A stretch of 64,000 nt of DNA from an uncultured Angelakisella sp. (GCA_910585525.1 CAJUFR010000001.1:16579-80578), one strand, 5' to 3'; numbered from the stretch's first letter, positions 25,817-34,502 are shown. Numbers and translations: made by a program. The notes: generated by a model not told the origin, from the letters alone.

Positions 25817-25867
25817 AGTAAACAGGGCGACAGCCTGTGAATAAACAACAGAAAGGGGTAACTACCA

Positions 25868-26245
25868 ATGGCAAAGAAGGTCATGATCGTTATCGGTGAG
25901 CGGATGGGCAAGGGAGGCCACGTGGCCGACGGTATCCGCAAGGCAGGGGGCGAGGCCCATGTCATCCCCGGCATGGCGGCGGACATGAAGCTGGGCGACG
26001 TGATGCACGAGATGAACGCCGACCTGGGCATCAGCTTCTGCGGCAGCGGCGGCGCCGGCGCCCTGATGGCCAGCAACAAGTACGGCTACAAGTGCCGCCA
26101 CTCCATGCGCAGCGTGGACGAGGGGGTCACCGCCGTCCGGGACGGCATCAAGGTGCTGGGCTTCGGCTTCATGGACATCGAGGAGCTGGGCAAGCGCATC
26201 GTGGAGACCTACTACGAGATCCACGGCCAGCCCGACGAGGAGTAA
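25868..26245 (+). CDS. Glycine-rich SFCGS family protein (EF_0830 type)
   Basis: 125-residue small soluble protein with the signature ISFCGSGGAGALMASNKYG near residue 54. The Cys followed by a Gly-rich turn resembles the phospho-Cys loop of PTS EIIB subunits (C-G-x-G-x-(G/A)-(T/S)), though here it is not at the N-terminus. The N-terminal VMIVIGERMGKGGHVADGI looks like a Rossmann-type start. The family has no assigned function. It lies between the PRD protein and DUF4312 with tight spacing. Confidence 0.8.
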   Translation: MAKKVMIVIGERMGKGGHVADGIRKAGGEAHVIPGMAADMKLGDVMHEMNADLGISFCGSGGAGALMASNKYGYKCRHSMRSVDEGVTAVRDGIKVLGFGFMDIEELGKRIVETYYEIHGQPDEE

Positions 26246-26273
26246 CAAATAACAGCCAAGGGGGGACAGAGAG

Positions 26274-26561
26274 ATGGAGGACCAGGGCGTGTCCTGTTTG
26301 AAAACGGAACAGCGTGAATTTGTGCTGGAAGCCTACGGCAAGGACCGGGAGGAGGCCGCCGGGACCATCTTCGCCAAGCTGAAAAAGGCGGTCTACGGCT
26401 CCGTGGACGGGCTAATCCTGCACATGGAGCCCCAGGAGGTCTACCGCGTCAAGGAGGAGGAAAAGACCCAGGTACAGAAATTCCTTGGCTTCTTTGCCCC
26501 CCGGGAGATTCAAAACCACTACCTGAAGCTGCGCATCATCGTCACGGTCAAGTACATCTGA
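26274..26561 (+). CDS. DUF4312 family protein (EF_0831 type)
   Basis: 95-residue protein, predicted alpha/beta ferredoxin-like layout (FVLEAYGKDREEAAGTIF, VDGLILHMEPQEVY, LKLRIIVTVKYI). The family occurs only in this operon type and has no known activity. ATG 26274 has GGGGGACAG; the first ten residues may not be native, but no better start is seen. Likely a soluble partner of the two membrane proteins encoded next. Confidence 0.75.
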   Translation: MEDQGVSCLKTEQREFVLEAYGKDREEAAGTIFAKLKKAVYGSVDGLILHMEPQEVYRVKEEEKTQVQKFLGFFAPREIQNHYLKLRIIVTVKYI

Positions 26562-26656
26562 CCAGGCGTTTTCCCTGCCGGGGGAGCCCGGCAGCAACAG
26601 GGCCCTTCCATGGGGGAGCCCCCCAAAAAAAGGCCCGAAACGAGAGGAGAGGTACT

Positions 26657-27394
26657 ATGTTCTTTCAAGTTCTCATCAAGTCCCTGATCATCGGCGCCCT
26701 GGGCGGCGCCGCGGTCTCCGCCGGCGCTGCCCGGATGTTCCACGCGCCGGAGATCCAGGCCATGGGCGCCTTCCGCACCCTGGGCGAGATCAACGCCTGC
26801 AAGGGCGACCCGGTCTCCCACTTTTCCTTCGGCCTTGGCTTCTTCTTTAACGCCGCCGGTTCGGTTATCGGCGCCGGCGCCCTGACCCAGGACGTGCTGC
26901 ACCGCATCGTCCCCAACTGGGCCGCCGCCGCCCTTCTTGTGAAGAACAAGAAGGTGGAGGAGACCCTCTATGACCCCGCCCGGATGGGGGTCATGGGCGC
27001 CATCATCGGCGCCGTGGTGGTGGCCGCCCTGAACCTGCTGGCCAACGCCATCCCCGAATCCCTGGCGGTCATCGCCAGCGGCATCCTTTCTCCCGCCGCC
27101 AACCTGATGATCAACACCGTCATGCCCATCATCTTCTGGCTGGCCGCCTTGGACGCCGGAAAGATCACCGGTATCTGGGGCACCGTCCTGGGGGGGCTTG
27201 CCTACCTCATCATGGGCAACGCTGTTCCCGGCTGCGTGCTGGGCATCATCGTGGGCCAGTCGGTGGAGGACAGCGGCTACAACAAGACGGTCCAGATCAT
27301 GCTGGCCGTCATCGCCGCCCTGTTCATCGTCATCGGCATCGGCCGTGGTTTCTGGGGCAAGCTGATCCTGGCTTTCTCCAACTTCCTGGGTTAA
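26657..27394 (+). CDS. DUF4311 membrane protein (EF_0832 type)
   Basis: 245-residue polytopic membrane protein with about seven hydrophobic segments (LIIGALGGAAVSAGAA; AALLVKNKKVEE loop; MGAIIGAVVVAALNLLANAI; MIMLAVIAALFIVIGIG region). Small-residue-rich helices and re-entrant-like GxGALT segments recall PTS EIIC/EIID permeases, but no PTS signature is present. Together with DUF4310 it probably forms the transport channel. RBS AGAGGAGAGG. Confidence 0.8.
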   Translation: MFFQVLIKSLIIGALGGAAVSAGAARMFHAPEIQAMGAFRTLGEINACKGDPVSHFSFGLGFFFNAAGSVIGAGALTQDVLHRIVPNWAAAALLVKNKKVEETLYDPARMGVMGAIIGAVVVAALNLLANAIPESLAVIASGILSPAANLMINTVMPIIFWLAALDAGKITGIWGTVLGGLAYLIMGNAVPGCVLGIIVGQSVEDSGYNKTVQIMLAVIAALFIVIGIGRGFWGKLILAFSNFLG

Positions 27395-27422
27395 GCAGTA
27401 GGCAGAGAGGAGAGTTATCAAT

Positions 27423-28061
27423 ATGAACAAGCTGCGCAAAAGTCTTATGACGGATTGGACCTTCCCCATCCTCACCGCCCTGCTGGGCGCCGCCATGATC
27501 GGGGGCGGTCACATGCTCATCGTCCACGGCTTCGGCTTCTTCAACGAGATCGCCCAGGCCGAGATGATCAAGCAGGGCATGGCCAACGGCGACTGGGCGG
27601 CCCCTGTGGGCTACGCCGCCGGATTCCTGCTGGCCCGCATCATGGAGGGCCCCCTGGTGGGCATCCTGGACATCGGCGGTTCCTTCATGACCGGTGTGGG
27701 CACCGGCCTTACCGCCCTGTTCATGTCCATGGGCCTGGACTTCCTGGTCACCAACTTCATCCTGGCCCTGCTGGTGGGCGCCGCCATCGGCGCCGCCCTG
27801 GGCGTCATCATCATCGTGGTCAAAAAGGCGATGCCCTCCGGCATGGCGGCCTCCGGCACCAACATCATGATGGGCGCCGGTAACGCCACCGGCCGCTACC
27901 TCGGTCCCCTGATCGTTCTTTCCGCCATCCAGTACAGCATCCCCGCCGGCATCGGCTCGGTCATCGGCGCCGCTATCTTCCACAAGATGGGCAAGCCCAT
28001 CGTGGGCGGCGCCATCCTGGGGGCCATGTTCCTGGCCTTTATCTTCCCTATTCCCGTGTAA
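27423..28061 (+). CDS. DUF4310 membrane protein (EF_0833 type)
   Basis: 212-residue membrane protein with about six hydrophobic segments. Conserved-looking stretches include LARIMEGPLVGILDIGGSFM and GTNIMMGAGNATGRYLGPL, polar motifs inside otherwise hydrophobic sequence that could line a substrate path. It follows DUF4311 by 28 bases. Function is not established for the family; transporter subunit is inferred from topology and operon. Confidence 0.8.
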   Translation: MNKLRKSLMTDWTFPILTALLGAAMIGGGHMLIVHGFGFFNEIAQAEMIKQGMANGDWAAPVGYAAGFLLARIMEGPLVGILDIGGSFMTGVGTGLTALFMSMGLDFLVTNFILALLVGAAIGAALGVIIIVVKKAMPSGMAASGTNIMMGAGNATGRYLGPLIVLSAIQYSIPAGIGSVIGAAIFHKMGKPIVGGAILGAMFLAFIFPIPV

Positions 28062-28181
28062 GGTCGCCCTTACAGGCACGCCCTACCCGGGCGCTGCGCG
28101 CCCTTACCCTGTGCGGGATCTCAGGCTGTGCCTGGAGTCCTGGATGATATGGGATAGGGTGTCGTGTGAAAAAAGATACCT

Positions 28182-28209
28182 GCCCGTCGGGGGATGTATC
28201 CCGGCGGGC
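28182..28209 (+). other. Intercistronic hairpin before dgaE
   Basis: The 180-base gap between DUF4310 and dgaE holds a 10-bp stem GCCCGTCGGG/CCCGGCGGGC (28182-28209) and a smaller GGGCGC/GCGCCC hairpin near 28090. There is no U-run, so this looks like an mRNA-processing or stability element separating transport genes from enzymes. Confidence 0.45.
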
Positions 28210-28241
28210 GGGGAGATACTTCGATTTACGAGGTGATTCCT

Positions 28242-29354
28242 ATGCCATCTATCTACGAGCGCAACGGACTGCGGCGGGTCATCAACGCCAGCGGGCGGAT
28301 GACCGCCCTGGGGGTCTCCACCATCCACGACGACACCGGCAAGGCCCTGGTGGAGGCGGCACAGAACTACGTGGTCATCGACGAACTGATCGACCGGGTA
28401 GGGGAACTCATCTGCCCCTTCACCGGGGCGGAGGGCAGCTGCCCCACCGCCAACACCTCCGCCGCCATCTGCCTTTCCATCGCCGCCGTCATGACCGGCC
28501 CTGACATCGACCTGGTGGAGCGCATCCCCGACACCCGGGGGATGAAAAACGAGGTCATCATCCAGAAGGGCCACTGTGTCAACTACGGGGCCCCGGTCAC
28601 CCAGATGATCCGCACCGTGGGGGCCGTCCCGGTGGAGGTGGGCCACGCCAACAAGGTGCTGCCGGAGAACATCATCGGGGCCATCACCGACAAGACCGCC
28701 GCCCTGCTGTATGTCAAGAGCCACCACTGTGTCCAGAAGGGGATGGTCTCGGTCCAGGACATGGTGAAGATCGCCCACGACCACGGCCTGCCCCTGATCG
28801 TCGACGCCTCCGCCGAGGAGGACCTGAGAAAGTACGTGGCCATGGGGGCCGACCTGGTCTGCTACAGCGGCGCCAAGGCCATCGAGGGCCCCACCTCCGG
28901 CTTCATCACCGGCCGCAAGGACCTCACCGACGCCGCCAAGCTGCACTACAAGGGCATCGGCCGCCCCATGAAGGTGGGCAAGGAGAGCATGATGGGCCTG
29001 GTGAAGGCGCTGGAGATATACGACGCCCGGGACCAGGAGGCCCACTGCAAGGAACTGAACGCCGTGGTGGACCGGCTGGCCTCCCTGCTGGAGGGGCTGC
29101 CCCACATCAGGGTGAGCAGGTCGGTGGACGAGGCGGGCCGCAGCATCAGCCGTGTCCGGGTGGACGTGCTGCCCGACTGCCCCCTTACCGCCCAGCAGAT
29201 CGGCGACCAGCTGAAGGGCGGCGACCCGGCGGTATTCACCCGTGACCACTTCCTCAACGTGGGCACCATCTTCTTCGACCCCCGGCCCATGCTGCCCGGC
29301 GACGCCGAGGCGGTGGCCGCCCGGATGAAGGAGATACTCAACGGTCGAGCATGA
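28242..29354 (+). CDS. dgaE: DgaE-family PLP-dependent ammonia-lyase
   Basis: 370-residue SelA-like fold type I enzyme. The probable PLP Lys is in YSGAKAIEGPTSGFITGR near residue 212, with IVDASAEEDL supplying the Asp that binds the pyridine nitrogen. In Salmonella, DgaE converts D-glucosaminate-6-phosphate to 2-keto-3-deoxygluconate-6-phosphate plus ammonia. The aldolase immediately downstream takes that product, which supports the same reaction here. ATG 28242 follows GAGGTG; the longer upstream frame is not used. Confidence 0.85.
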   Translation: MPSIYERNGLRRVINASGRMTALGVSTIHDDTGKALVEAAQNYVVIDELIDRVGELICPFTGAEGSCPTANTSAAICLSIAAVMTGPDIDLVERIPDTRGMKNEVIIQKGHCVNYGAPVTQMIRTVGAVPVEVGHANKVLPENIIGAITDKTAALLYVKSHHCVQKGMVSVQDMVKIAHDHGLPLIVDASAEEDLRKYVAMGADLVCYSGAKAIEGPTSGFITGRKDLTDAAKLHYKGIGRPMKVGKESMMGLVKALEIYDARDQEAHCKELNAVVDRLASLLEGLPHIRVSRSVDEAGRSISRVRVDVLPDCPLTAQQIGDQLKGGDPAVFTRDHFLNVGTIFFDPRPMLPGDAEAVAARMKEILNGRA

Positions 29355-29370
29355 AAGGAGCAACAGTAAA

Positions 29371-30123
29371 ATGGGATTTGAACGACTGGATTTTTACAAG
29401 GGCAAGGTGATGATCAACCTCCTGGCCCGTGACCTGGATAACGCCGTGGAGGTGGCCGACGCCCTGGACGGCCATGTGCTGGTGGGGGTCCTCACCAAAA
29501 AGTACCCCACCGTGGAGGCCTGCGTCGCCGACGTCAAGGCCTATATGCAGAAGCTGACCAATGTGTCGGTGGGCCTGGGCGCCGGTGACCCCAAGCAGTG
29601 GAAGATGGTGGCCGAGGTGGCCGCCGCCACCGACCCCGGCCACGCCAACGAGGTGTTCACCGGCGCCATGTACTGCCAGGGGGCGCTGGCCGCCGCCGGC
29701 TGCACCCACACCCTGGTGAACTGCCTGATGAGCCCCACCGGCACCCCCGGCAAGGTGAAGATCTCCACCGGCCCGGTGAGTAGCCAGGGCAAGGACCTGA
29801 TCGTGGACGTGGAGGACGCCATGGCCCTGATGAAGGACCTGGGCCTTCCCTCCATCAAGTTCTATGACATCCACGGTACCGCCCACCTGGAGGAGTTGAA
29901 GGTGGTGGCCGCCGCCGCCGTCAAGGCGGGCATCCCGGTGATGGAGCCCACCGGCGGCATCGCCCCCGACAACCTGCGCCAGATCGTCCAGATCTGCTAC
30001 GACGCCGGCTGCCAGTATATCATCCCCCATGTCTACACCTCCATCATCGACAAGGAGACCAAGCTGACCAGCGTGGAACTGGCCAGGAAGTGCTTTGACG
30101 AGATCAAAGCGGTAGTTGGCTAA
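29371..30123 (+). CDS. dagF: 2-dehydro-3-deoxy-phosphogluconate (KDGP) aldolase family
   Basis: 250-residue TIM-barrel aldolase of the EF_0839/DagF type. It would split KDGP into pyruvate and glyceraldehyde-3-phosphate. The Schiff-base Lys candidate is in PSIKFYDIHGT near residue 166, and MEPTGGIAPDN near 192 is a typical phosphate-binding segment. RBS AAAGGAGCAAC precedes ATG 29371. It is the last gene of the operon, followed by a terminator. Confidence 0.86.
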   Translation: MGFERLDFYKGKVMINLLARDLDNAVEVADALDGHVLVGVLTKKYPTVEACVADVKAYMQKLTNVSVGLGAGDPKQWKMVAEVAAATDPGHANEVFTGAMYCQGALAAAGCTHTLVNCLMSPTGTPGKVKISTGPVSSQGKDLIVDVEDAMALMKDLGLPSIKFYDIHGTAHLEELKVVAAAAVKAGIPVMEPTGGIAPDNLRQIVQICYDAGCQYIIPHVYTSIIDKETKLTSVELARKCFDEIKAVVG

Positions 30124-30144
30124 CGGGTCAACCGCACCGAAAAA

Positions 30145-30181
30145 CCGCCGCCCCCGGAGTTTTTTCCGGGGACGGCTTTTT
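30145..30181 (+). terminator. Terminator of the EF_0829-type operon
   Basis: CCGCCGCCCCCGGA pairs with TCCGGGGACGGC across a T-rich loop, followed by TTTTT. Confidence 0.85.
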
Positions 30182-30207
30182 AAGTGCCGGAAGGGGGAAG
30201 GGAATGG

Positions 30208-30236
30208 TTGCATTTCCCCCCGCCCCAATGTATACT
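30208..30236 (+). promoter_or_regulatory. Promoter of the 30267 lipoprotein
   Basis: TTGCAT (30208-30213), 17-base spacer, TATACT (30231-30236). Confidence 0.65.
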
Positions 30237-30266
30237 GATAAAAAAGACGAAAGGAGCTTCCGCCCC

Positions 30267-31139
30267 ATGATCCCTGCCCGCCGCCTGCCCGCCCTTCTTC
30301 TGGCCCTGGCCCTGGCCCTCCTTTCCGCCTGCGACAAAGCGGAGGTGGAGGAAAAAGCGAAAGAAGCCCTCAACGGCGCCTTGGAAAAGGCCGGGGAGAA
30401 GATCATCTCCGCCCTGGACCAGCTGGAGAACGCCGAGTACCAGGGCGGGCCCTTCGAGAACAACGAGGAATCGGCCCGGGCCTACCTCCTGGGGCAGCTG
30501 GAGGAGAAGTACGGGGAAAAGTTCATCGTCGTGGGCCGGGAGAACTTGAAAAACTACGGCGCCCTGGCCGGGGCCACCTACAGCTGCCAGGCCGCCCCGG
30601 CGGAGGAGCCGGACAAGGTGTTCACCGCCCTGGTGTCCCAGACCCGGTACCAGAAGGTCCGGGACGGCTACGCCGTTTGGTTCTACAAGGAGGAGGCGGA
30701 GGCCCCGGCGGTGGACTTCTGCCAGGAGTTCGACTACGTCCTGGACCAGCGGGTCTCCCTGGAGATGCCGGAGACCTCGGTCACCTGGACCGGGGAGGAC
30801 AGCCTTAAATTTTTCCTCCGCAACAGCGGGGCCTATCTCAAGCTGGTGCTCCGGCTGGAGGACGGCAAGGAGGTGGACTTCTACGCCGGGCAGATACAGG
30901 ACTTTTTGGGCAGGGTAGGGGAGTTGGAATGCGATGTGCTGCTCCAGGCCAAAACGGACAAGAAATACATCTACCACCGGGAGTTGTCCATCCTGGACGG
31001 CTTCGACCCCAGTACCATCCCCCTGGAGGACATCCGGGAGGATGTGGAGATCATGATGAAGGTGCCCGCCCCCAAGACCGAGGAGGAACTGGCGGAGGAA
31101 CGGGCAAAGAAAGAGGCGGCGGAGAAAGAGGCAGAATAA
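30267..31139 (+). CDS. Hypothetical lipoprotein
   Basis: 290-residue exported lipoprotein: signal peptide with lipobox LLSAC (Cys near residue 22), a helical charged segment (KAEVEEKAKEALNGALEKAG), a globular alpha/beta middle and a C-terminal coiled-coil-like tail of Glu/Lys/Ala (EELAEERAKKEAAEKEAE). ATG 30267 has AAAGGAG. No family recognised. Monocistronic with its own promoter. Confidence 0.75.
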   Translation: MIPARRLPALLLALALALLSACDKAEVEEKAKEALNGALEKAGEKIISALDQLENAEYQGGPFENNEESARAYLLGQLEEKYGEKFIVVGRENLKNYGALAGATYSCQAAPAEEPDKVFTALVSQTRYQKVRDGYAVWFYKEEAEAPAVDFCQEFDYVLDQRVSLEMPETSVTWTGEDSLKFFLRNSGAYLKLVLRLEDGKEVDFYAGQIQDFLGRVGELECDVLLQAKTDKKYIYHRELSILDGFDPSTIPLEDIREDVEIMMKVPAPKTEEELAEERAKKEAAEKEAE

Positions 31140-31145
31140 AGGCTC

Positions 31146-31175
31146 TTTACCTCCCCCCACCATATGTGCTATAAT
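31146..31175 (+). promoter_or_regulatory. Promoter of cmk-plsC-ispH/rpsA
   Basis: TTTACC (31146-31151), 18-base spacer, TATAAT (31170-31175), with cmk starting 53 bases downstream. Confidence 0.65.
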
Positions 31176-31228
31176 GACATTATTCCGGCCATTTGCGGCC
31201 GTACTCCCACCGGAGGTGTAGAATCAAT

Positions 31229-31897
31229 ATGATCTCTGTCGCACTGGACGGCCCCGCCGGGGCCGGGAAAAGCACCATCGCCAAGGAGGCCGCCCGGCGG
31301 CTGGGCTTCCTCCATGTGGATACCGGAGCCCTCTACCGGGCCATCGGCCTGGATGTCCTGCGCCGGGGGGAGGACCCCGCCGACCCCGCCCAGGTGCTCC
31401 CCCGGCTGGAGGAGACCGGCATCACCCTGCGGTTCACCGCCCAGGGCCAGCGCATCTTCCTCCGGGGGGAGGATGTCTCGGAGGCCATCCGGGAGCCCAG
31501 GGCCAGCATGGCCGCCTCCAGCGTCTCCGCCATGCCGGAGGTGCGGCGGTTCCTGCTGGAACTCCAGCGGGATCTGGCCCGGAAAAACGACGTCATCATG
31601 GACGGGCGGGACATCGGCACCGTGGTGCTGCCCGGCGCCGACGTGAAGATATTCCTCACCGCCGCCCCGGAGGCCCGGGCCATGCGGCGGTACAAGGAAC
31701 TGGTGGAGAAGGGGACCCAGGCCGACTACGACACCGTCCTCCGGGAGGTGAAGGAGCGGGACTACAACGACTCCCACCGCGCCGCCGCCCCCCTGCGCCA
31801 GGCGGAGGACGCCTGGCTCTGCGACACCACAGAACTCACCCTGGAGGGCTCCATCCAGGCGGTGGTGGATCACGTGAGGGAAAGGACCCAGCGATGA
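31229..31897 (+). CDS. cmk: Cytidylate kinase
   Basis: 222-residue CMP/dCMP kinase. The P-loop GPAGAGKST is near residue 9, followed by HVDTGALYRAIGL, the LID/Arg motif DGRDIGTVVLP near 125 and RYKELVEKG near 152. It makes CDP/dCDP from CMP/dCMP and ATP. Start ATG 31229 with CGGAGGTG; overlaps plsC by 4 bases. cmk-plsC-ispH-rpsA is a conserved Clostridia order. Confidence 0.95.
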   Translation: MISVALDGPAGAGKSTIAKEAARRLGFLHVDTGALYRAIGLDVLRRGEDPADPAQVLPRLEETGITLRFTAQGQRIFLRGEDVSEAIREPRASMAASSVSAMPEVRRFLLELQRDLARKNDVIMDGRDIGTVVLPGADVKIFLTAAPEARAMRRYKELVEKGTQADYDTVLREVKERDYNDSHRAAAPLRQAEDAWLCDTTELTLEGSIQAVVDHVRERTQR

Positions 31898-32502
31898 AGC
31901 CTTTTTATGCCTTTGCCCGGCTGGTGACCCGGGCCATCTTCGCCGTTTTATATGACGTCCGCTTTGAGGGGCGGGAGAACATCCCGGAGACCGGGGGCGG
32001 CCTGGTGGTCTGCAACCACCGGTTCCTCAAGGACCCGGTGGTGCTGGTCCACGCCTTCCCCCGGCGGCAGATATTCTTTATGAGCAAGGCCGAGTGGTTC
32101 CAGAACAAGCCCCTGGGGCTGCTGCTGGGGGCGCTGGGGGCCTTCCCCATCAACCGGGGGGAAGGGGACCTGGACGCCATCGGCAAGGCGGTGGGACTGG
32201 TGCAGGCGGGGCATCTGGTGGGCATCTTCCCGGAGGGCACCCGCAACCGCACCGGCGGCCCCATGCGGCCCAAGTCCGGCACCGCCTTCATCGCCCGGCA
32301 GACCGGGGCGGATATCCTCCCCTGCGCCCTGGTGTTCGGGGAGCGCCGGGGCTTCCGGTCCCGGATCACCGTGAAGATCGGCCCGGTGATCCCCTACCGG
32401 GAACTGGGGTTCGAGGGGGAGGAGCGCACCTCCCTCCGCCGGGCCAGCAAGCTGATCATGGGCCGGATCAATACCCTGCTGGGCTGGGAGGAGGCCCCAT
32501 GA
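31894..32502 (+). CDS. plsC: 1-acyl-sn-glycerol-3-phosphate acyltransferase
   Basis: 202-residue membrane-associated acyltransferase. Motif I is NHRFLKDPVVL (H-x4-D) near residue 46, motif III FPEGTRNRTGG near 113. It adds the second acyl chain to make phosphatidic acid. ATGA overlaps at both ends, with cmk upstream and ispH downstream, indicate tight coupling. Typical length. Confidence 0.9.
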   Translation: MKPFYAFARLVTRAIFAVLYDVRFEGRENIPETGGGLVVCNHRFLKDPVVLVHAFPRRQIFFMSKAEWFQNKPLGLLLGALGAFPINRGEGDLDAIGKAVGLVQAGHLVGIFPEGTRNRTGGPMRPKSGTAFIARQTGADILPCALVFGERRGFRSRITVKIGPVIPYRELGFEGEERTSLRRASKLIMGRINTLLGWEEAP

Positions 32503-34484
32503 GGATCGAGACCGCAAAGACCGCCGGCTTCTGCTTCGGGGTGCAGCGGGCGGTGGAACTGGTGGAGGGGGAGGCGAAAAAAAGCGCCCCTGTCTGCACC
32601 CTGGGCCCCATCATCCACAACGAGACGGTGACCCGCCGCCTGGAGGGGATGGGGGTGGCGGTGGTGGACCGCCCGGAGGACGCCCCCCCGGGGGCCACGG
32701 TGGTGATACGGGCCCACGGGGTGCCCCTGGCCACCACCCGCCGGATGGAGCAGCTGGGCATCCGCTACCTGGACGCCACCTGTCCCTTTGTGGCAAAGGT
32801 CCACCGCATCGTGGCGGCCCAGCCGCCGGGAACGCTGGTGCTGGTGGCGGGGGACCCCGGCCACCCGGAGGTCCAGGGCATCACCGGCCACTGCAACGGC
32901 CCCTTTTTGGTGGCCCAGACCGGGGAAGAACTGGAAAAAGCGGCGTCTCTTTTGGAAAATTTCCACAAACAAAGCTGCATTTTGGTGGCCCAGACCACTT
33001 TTAACAGACAAGAATGGGATAAAACAATTTTTTCTGCAAAAAAAGTGTGTACAAATCTCCAGATATTTGATACAATATGTAAAGCGACTGTTGTACGGCA
33101 GCAGGAAGCCGCCCAGCTGTCCTCCCGGGCCGGCGCCATGGTGGTCATCGGGGGGAGGCACAGTTCCAACACCCGCAAGCTTTACAGCATCTGCTCCGCC
33201 AACTGCCCCACCGTGCTGGTGGAGGACGCGGCGGAGATACCCCGGCACCGGGAACTGCTTTCCCGGGCATCTATCATTGGAATTACAGCCGGCGCCTCGA
33301 CACCGGTTTGTATAATTAAGGAGGTTCAAGAAACCATGAGCAGTATGGAGAACATCAGCAACGACATGACTTTTGAGGAGATGCTGGATCAGTCCTTCAA
33401 GAGTACATATAATGGGGAGAAGGTAACGGGTGTCGTTACCGGCATCAAGCCGAACGAGATCTTCGTCGACATCGGCACCAAGCACGCCGGGTATGTCCCC
33501 ATCGCCGAACTCAGCGAGGACCCCTCCGCCAAGCCGGAGGACCTGGTGAAGGTAGGGGACGAGATCGAACTGCTGGTGGTCCGGGTCAACGACGTGGAGG
33601 GCACCGCCATGTGCTCCAAGAAGCGCCTGGACCAGGCCGCCGGGTTCGAGAAGGTGATGAGCGCCGGGGAGACCGGCGAGGTCCTCACCGGCATCGTCAC
33701 CGAGGTCATCAAGGGCGGCATCCTGGTGCTCACCAACGGCATCAAGGTGTTCGTCCCCGCCTCCCAGTCCGGTGTCCCCCGTGACGGGGACCTGTCCACC
33801 CTGCTGCGCAAGGAGGTCTCCTTCAAGATCCTGGAGACCAACCGCCAGCGCCGCCGCGCCCTGGGCTCCATCAGCGCCGTCCTCCGCGCCCAGCGGGAGG
33901 AACTGGCCAAGAAGTTCTGGGAAGAGGTGGAAGTGGGCAAGGTCTACACCGGCGTTGTCAAGTCCATCACCAACTTCAGCGTGTTTGTCGACCTGGGCGG
34001 CGTGGATGGCCGCGTTGGCATGACCGACCTCACCTGGCTGCGGGTGAAGCATCCCTCCGAGGTGGTGAAGGTGGGGGATACCGTCACCGTCACCGTCAAG
34101 GATGTGGATATGGAGAACAAGAAGGTCTCCCTCATCTACAAGAAGTCGGAGGATAACCCCTGGGAGGTCATCAAGACCCAGCACCAGGTGGGGGATGTGG
34201 TCACCGTCCGCATCATGTCCATCACCGCCTTTGGCGCCTTTGCCCAGATCATCCCCGGCATCGACGGCCTGATCCATATCTCCCAGATCGCCCGGGAGCG
34301 GGTGGAGAAGGTTGCCGACAAGCTGTCGGTTGGCGATGTGGTGGAGGCCAAGATCACCGAGTTGGACTACGACAAGAAGCGCGCCAGCCTGTCCATCAAG
34401 GCCCTGCTGGCCGAGCGGGATGCCGCCGACGAGGCTGCCAACTACGCCCCGGCCGAGGATGCCGCCGATGTGGTGGAGGAGTAA
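32499..34484 (+). CDS. ispH: Bifunctional HMBPP reductase (IspH) / ribosomal protein S1
   Basis: 661-residue fusion. Residues 1-280 are IspH, the last enzyme of the MEP isoprenoid pathway, with iron-sulfur Cys in GFCFGV, DATCPFV and DTICKATV. From residue 281 the sequence is S1: four S1 RNA-binding domains (VTGVVTGIKPNEIFVDIG; LTGIVTEVIKGGILV; YTGVVKSITNFSVFVDLGGV; VTVRIMSITAFGAFAQI). This fusion is known in Clostridia. An internal ribosome site and ATG at the domain junction suggest S1 can also be made alone. The stretch 32990-33075 is markedly AT-rich compared with its surroundings. Confidence 0.93.
   Translation: MRIETAKTAGFCFGVQRAVELVEGEAKKSAPVCTLGPIIHNETVTRRLEGMGVAVVDRPEDAPPGATVVIRAHGVPLATTRRMEQLGIRYLDATCPFVAKVHRIVAAQPPGTLVLVAGDPGHPEVQGITGHCNGPFLVAQTGEELEKAASLLENFHKQSCILVAQTTFNRQEWDKTIFSAKKVCTNLQIFDTICKATVVRQQEAAQLSSRAGAMVVIGGRHSSNTRKLYSICSANCPTVLVEDAAEIPRHRELLSRASIIGITAGASTPVCIIKEVQETMSSMENISNDMTFEEMLDQSFKSTYNGEKVTGVVTGIKPNEIFVDIGTKHAGYVPIAELSEDPSAKPEDLVKVGDEIELLVVRVNDVEGTAMCSKKRLDQAAGFEKVMSAGETGEVLTGIVTEVIKGGILVLTNGIKVFVPASQSGVPRDGDLSTLLRKEVSFKILETNRQRRRALGSISAVLRAQREELAKKFWEEVEVGKVYTGVVKSITNFSVFVDLGGVDGRVGMTDLTWLRVKHPSEVVKVGDTVTVTVKDVDMENKKVSLIYKKSEDNPWEVIKTQHQVGDVVTVRIMSITAFGAFAQIIPGIDGLIHISQIARERVEKVADKLSVGDVVEAKITELDYDKKRASLSIKALLAERDAADEAANYAPAEDAADVVEE
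33311..33338 (+). promoter_or_regulatory. Internal TATAAT, AAGGAGG and ATG at the IspH/S1 junction
   Basis: Within the fused frame, TATAAT (33311-33316) is followed by AAGGAGG (33318-33324) and an in-frame ATG at 33336 that begins the S1 part. No -35 at proper spacing is seen, so this is best read as an internal translation start. Confidence 0.5.
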
Positions 34485-34502
34485 CCGAAAAACAAAAAAA
34501 GA

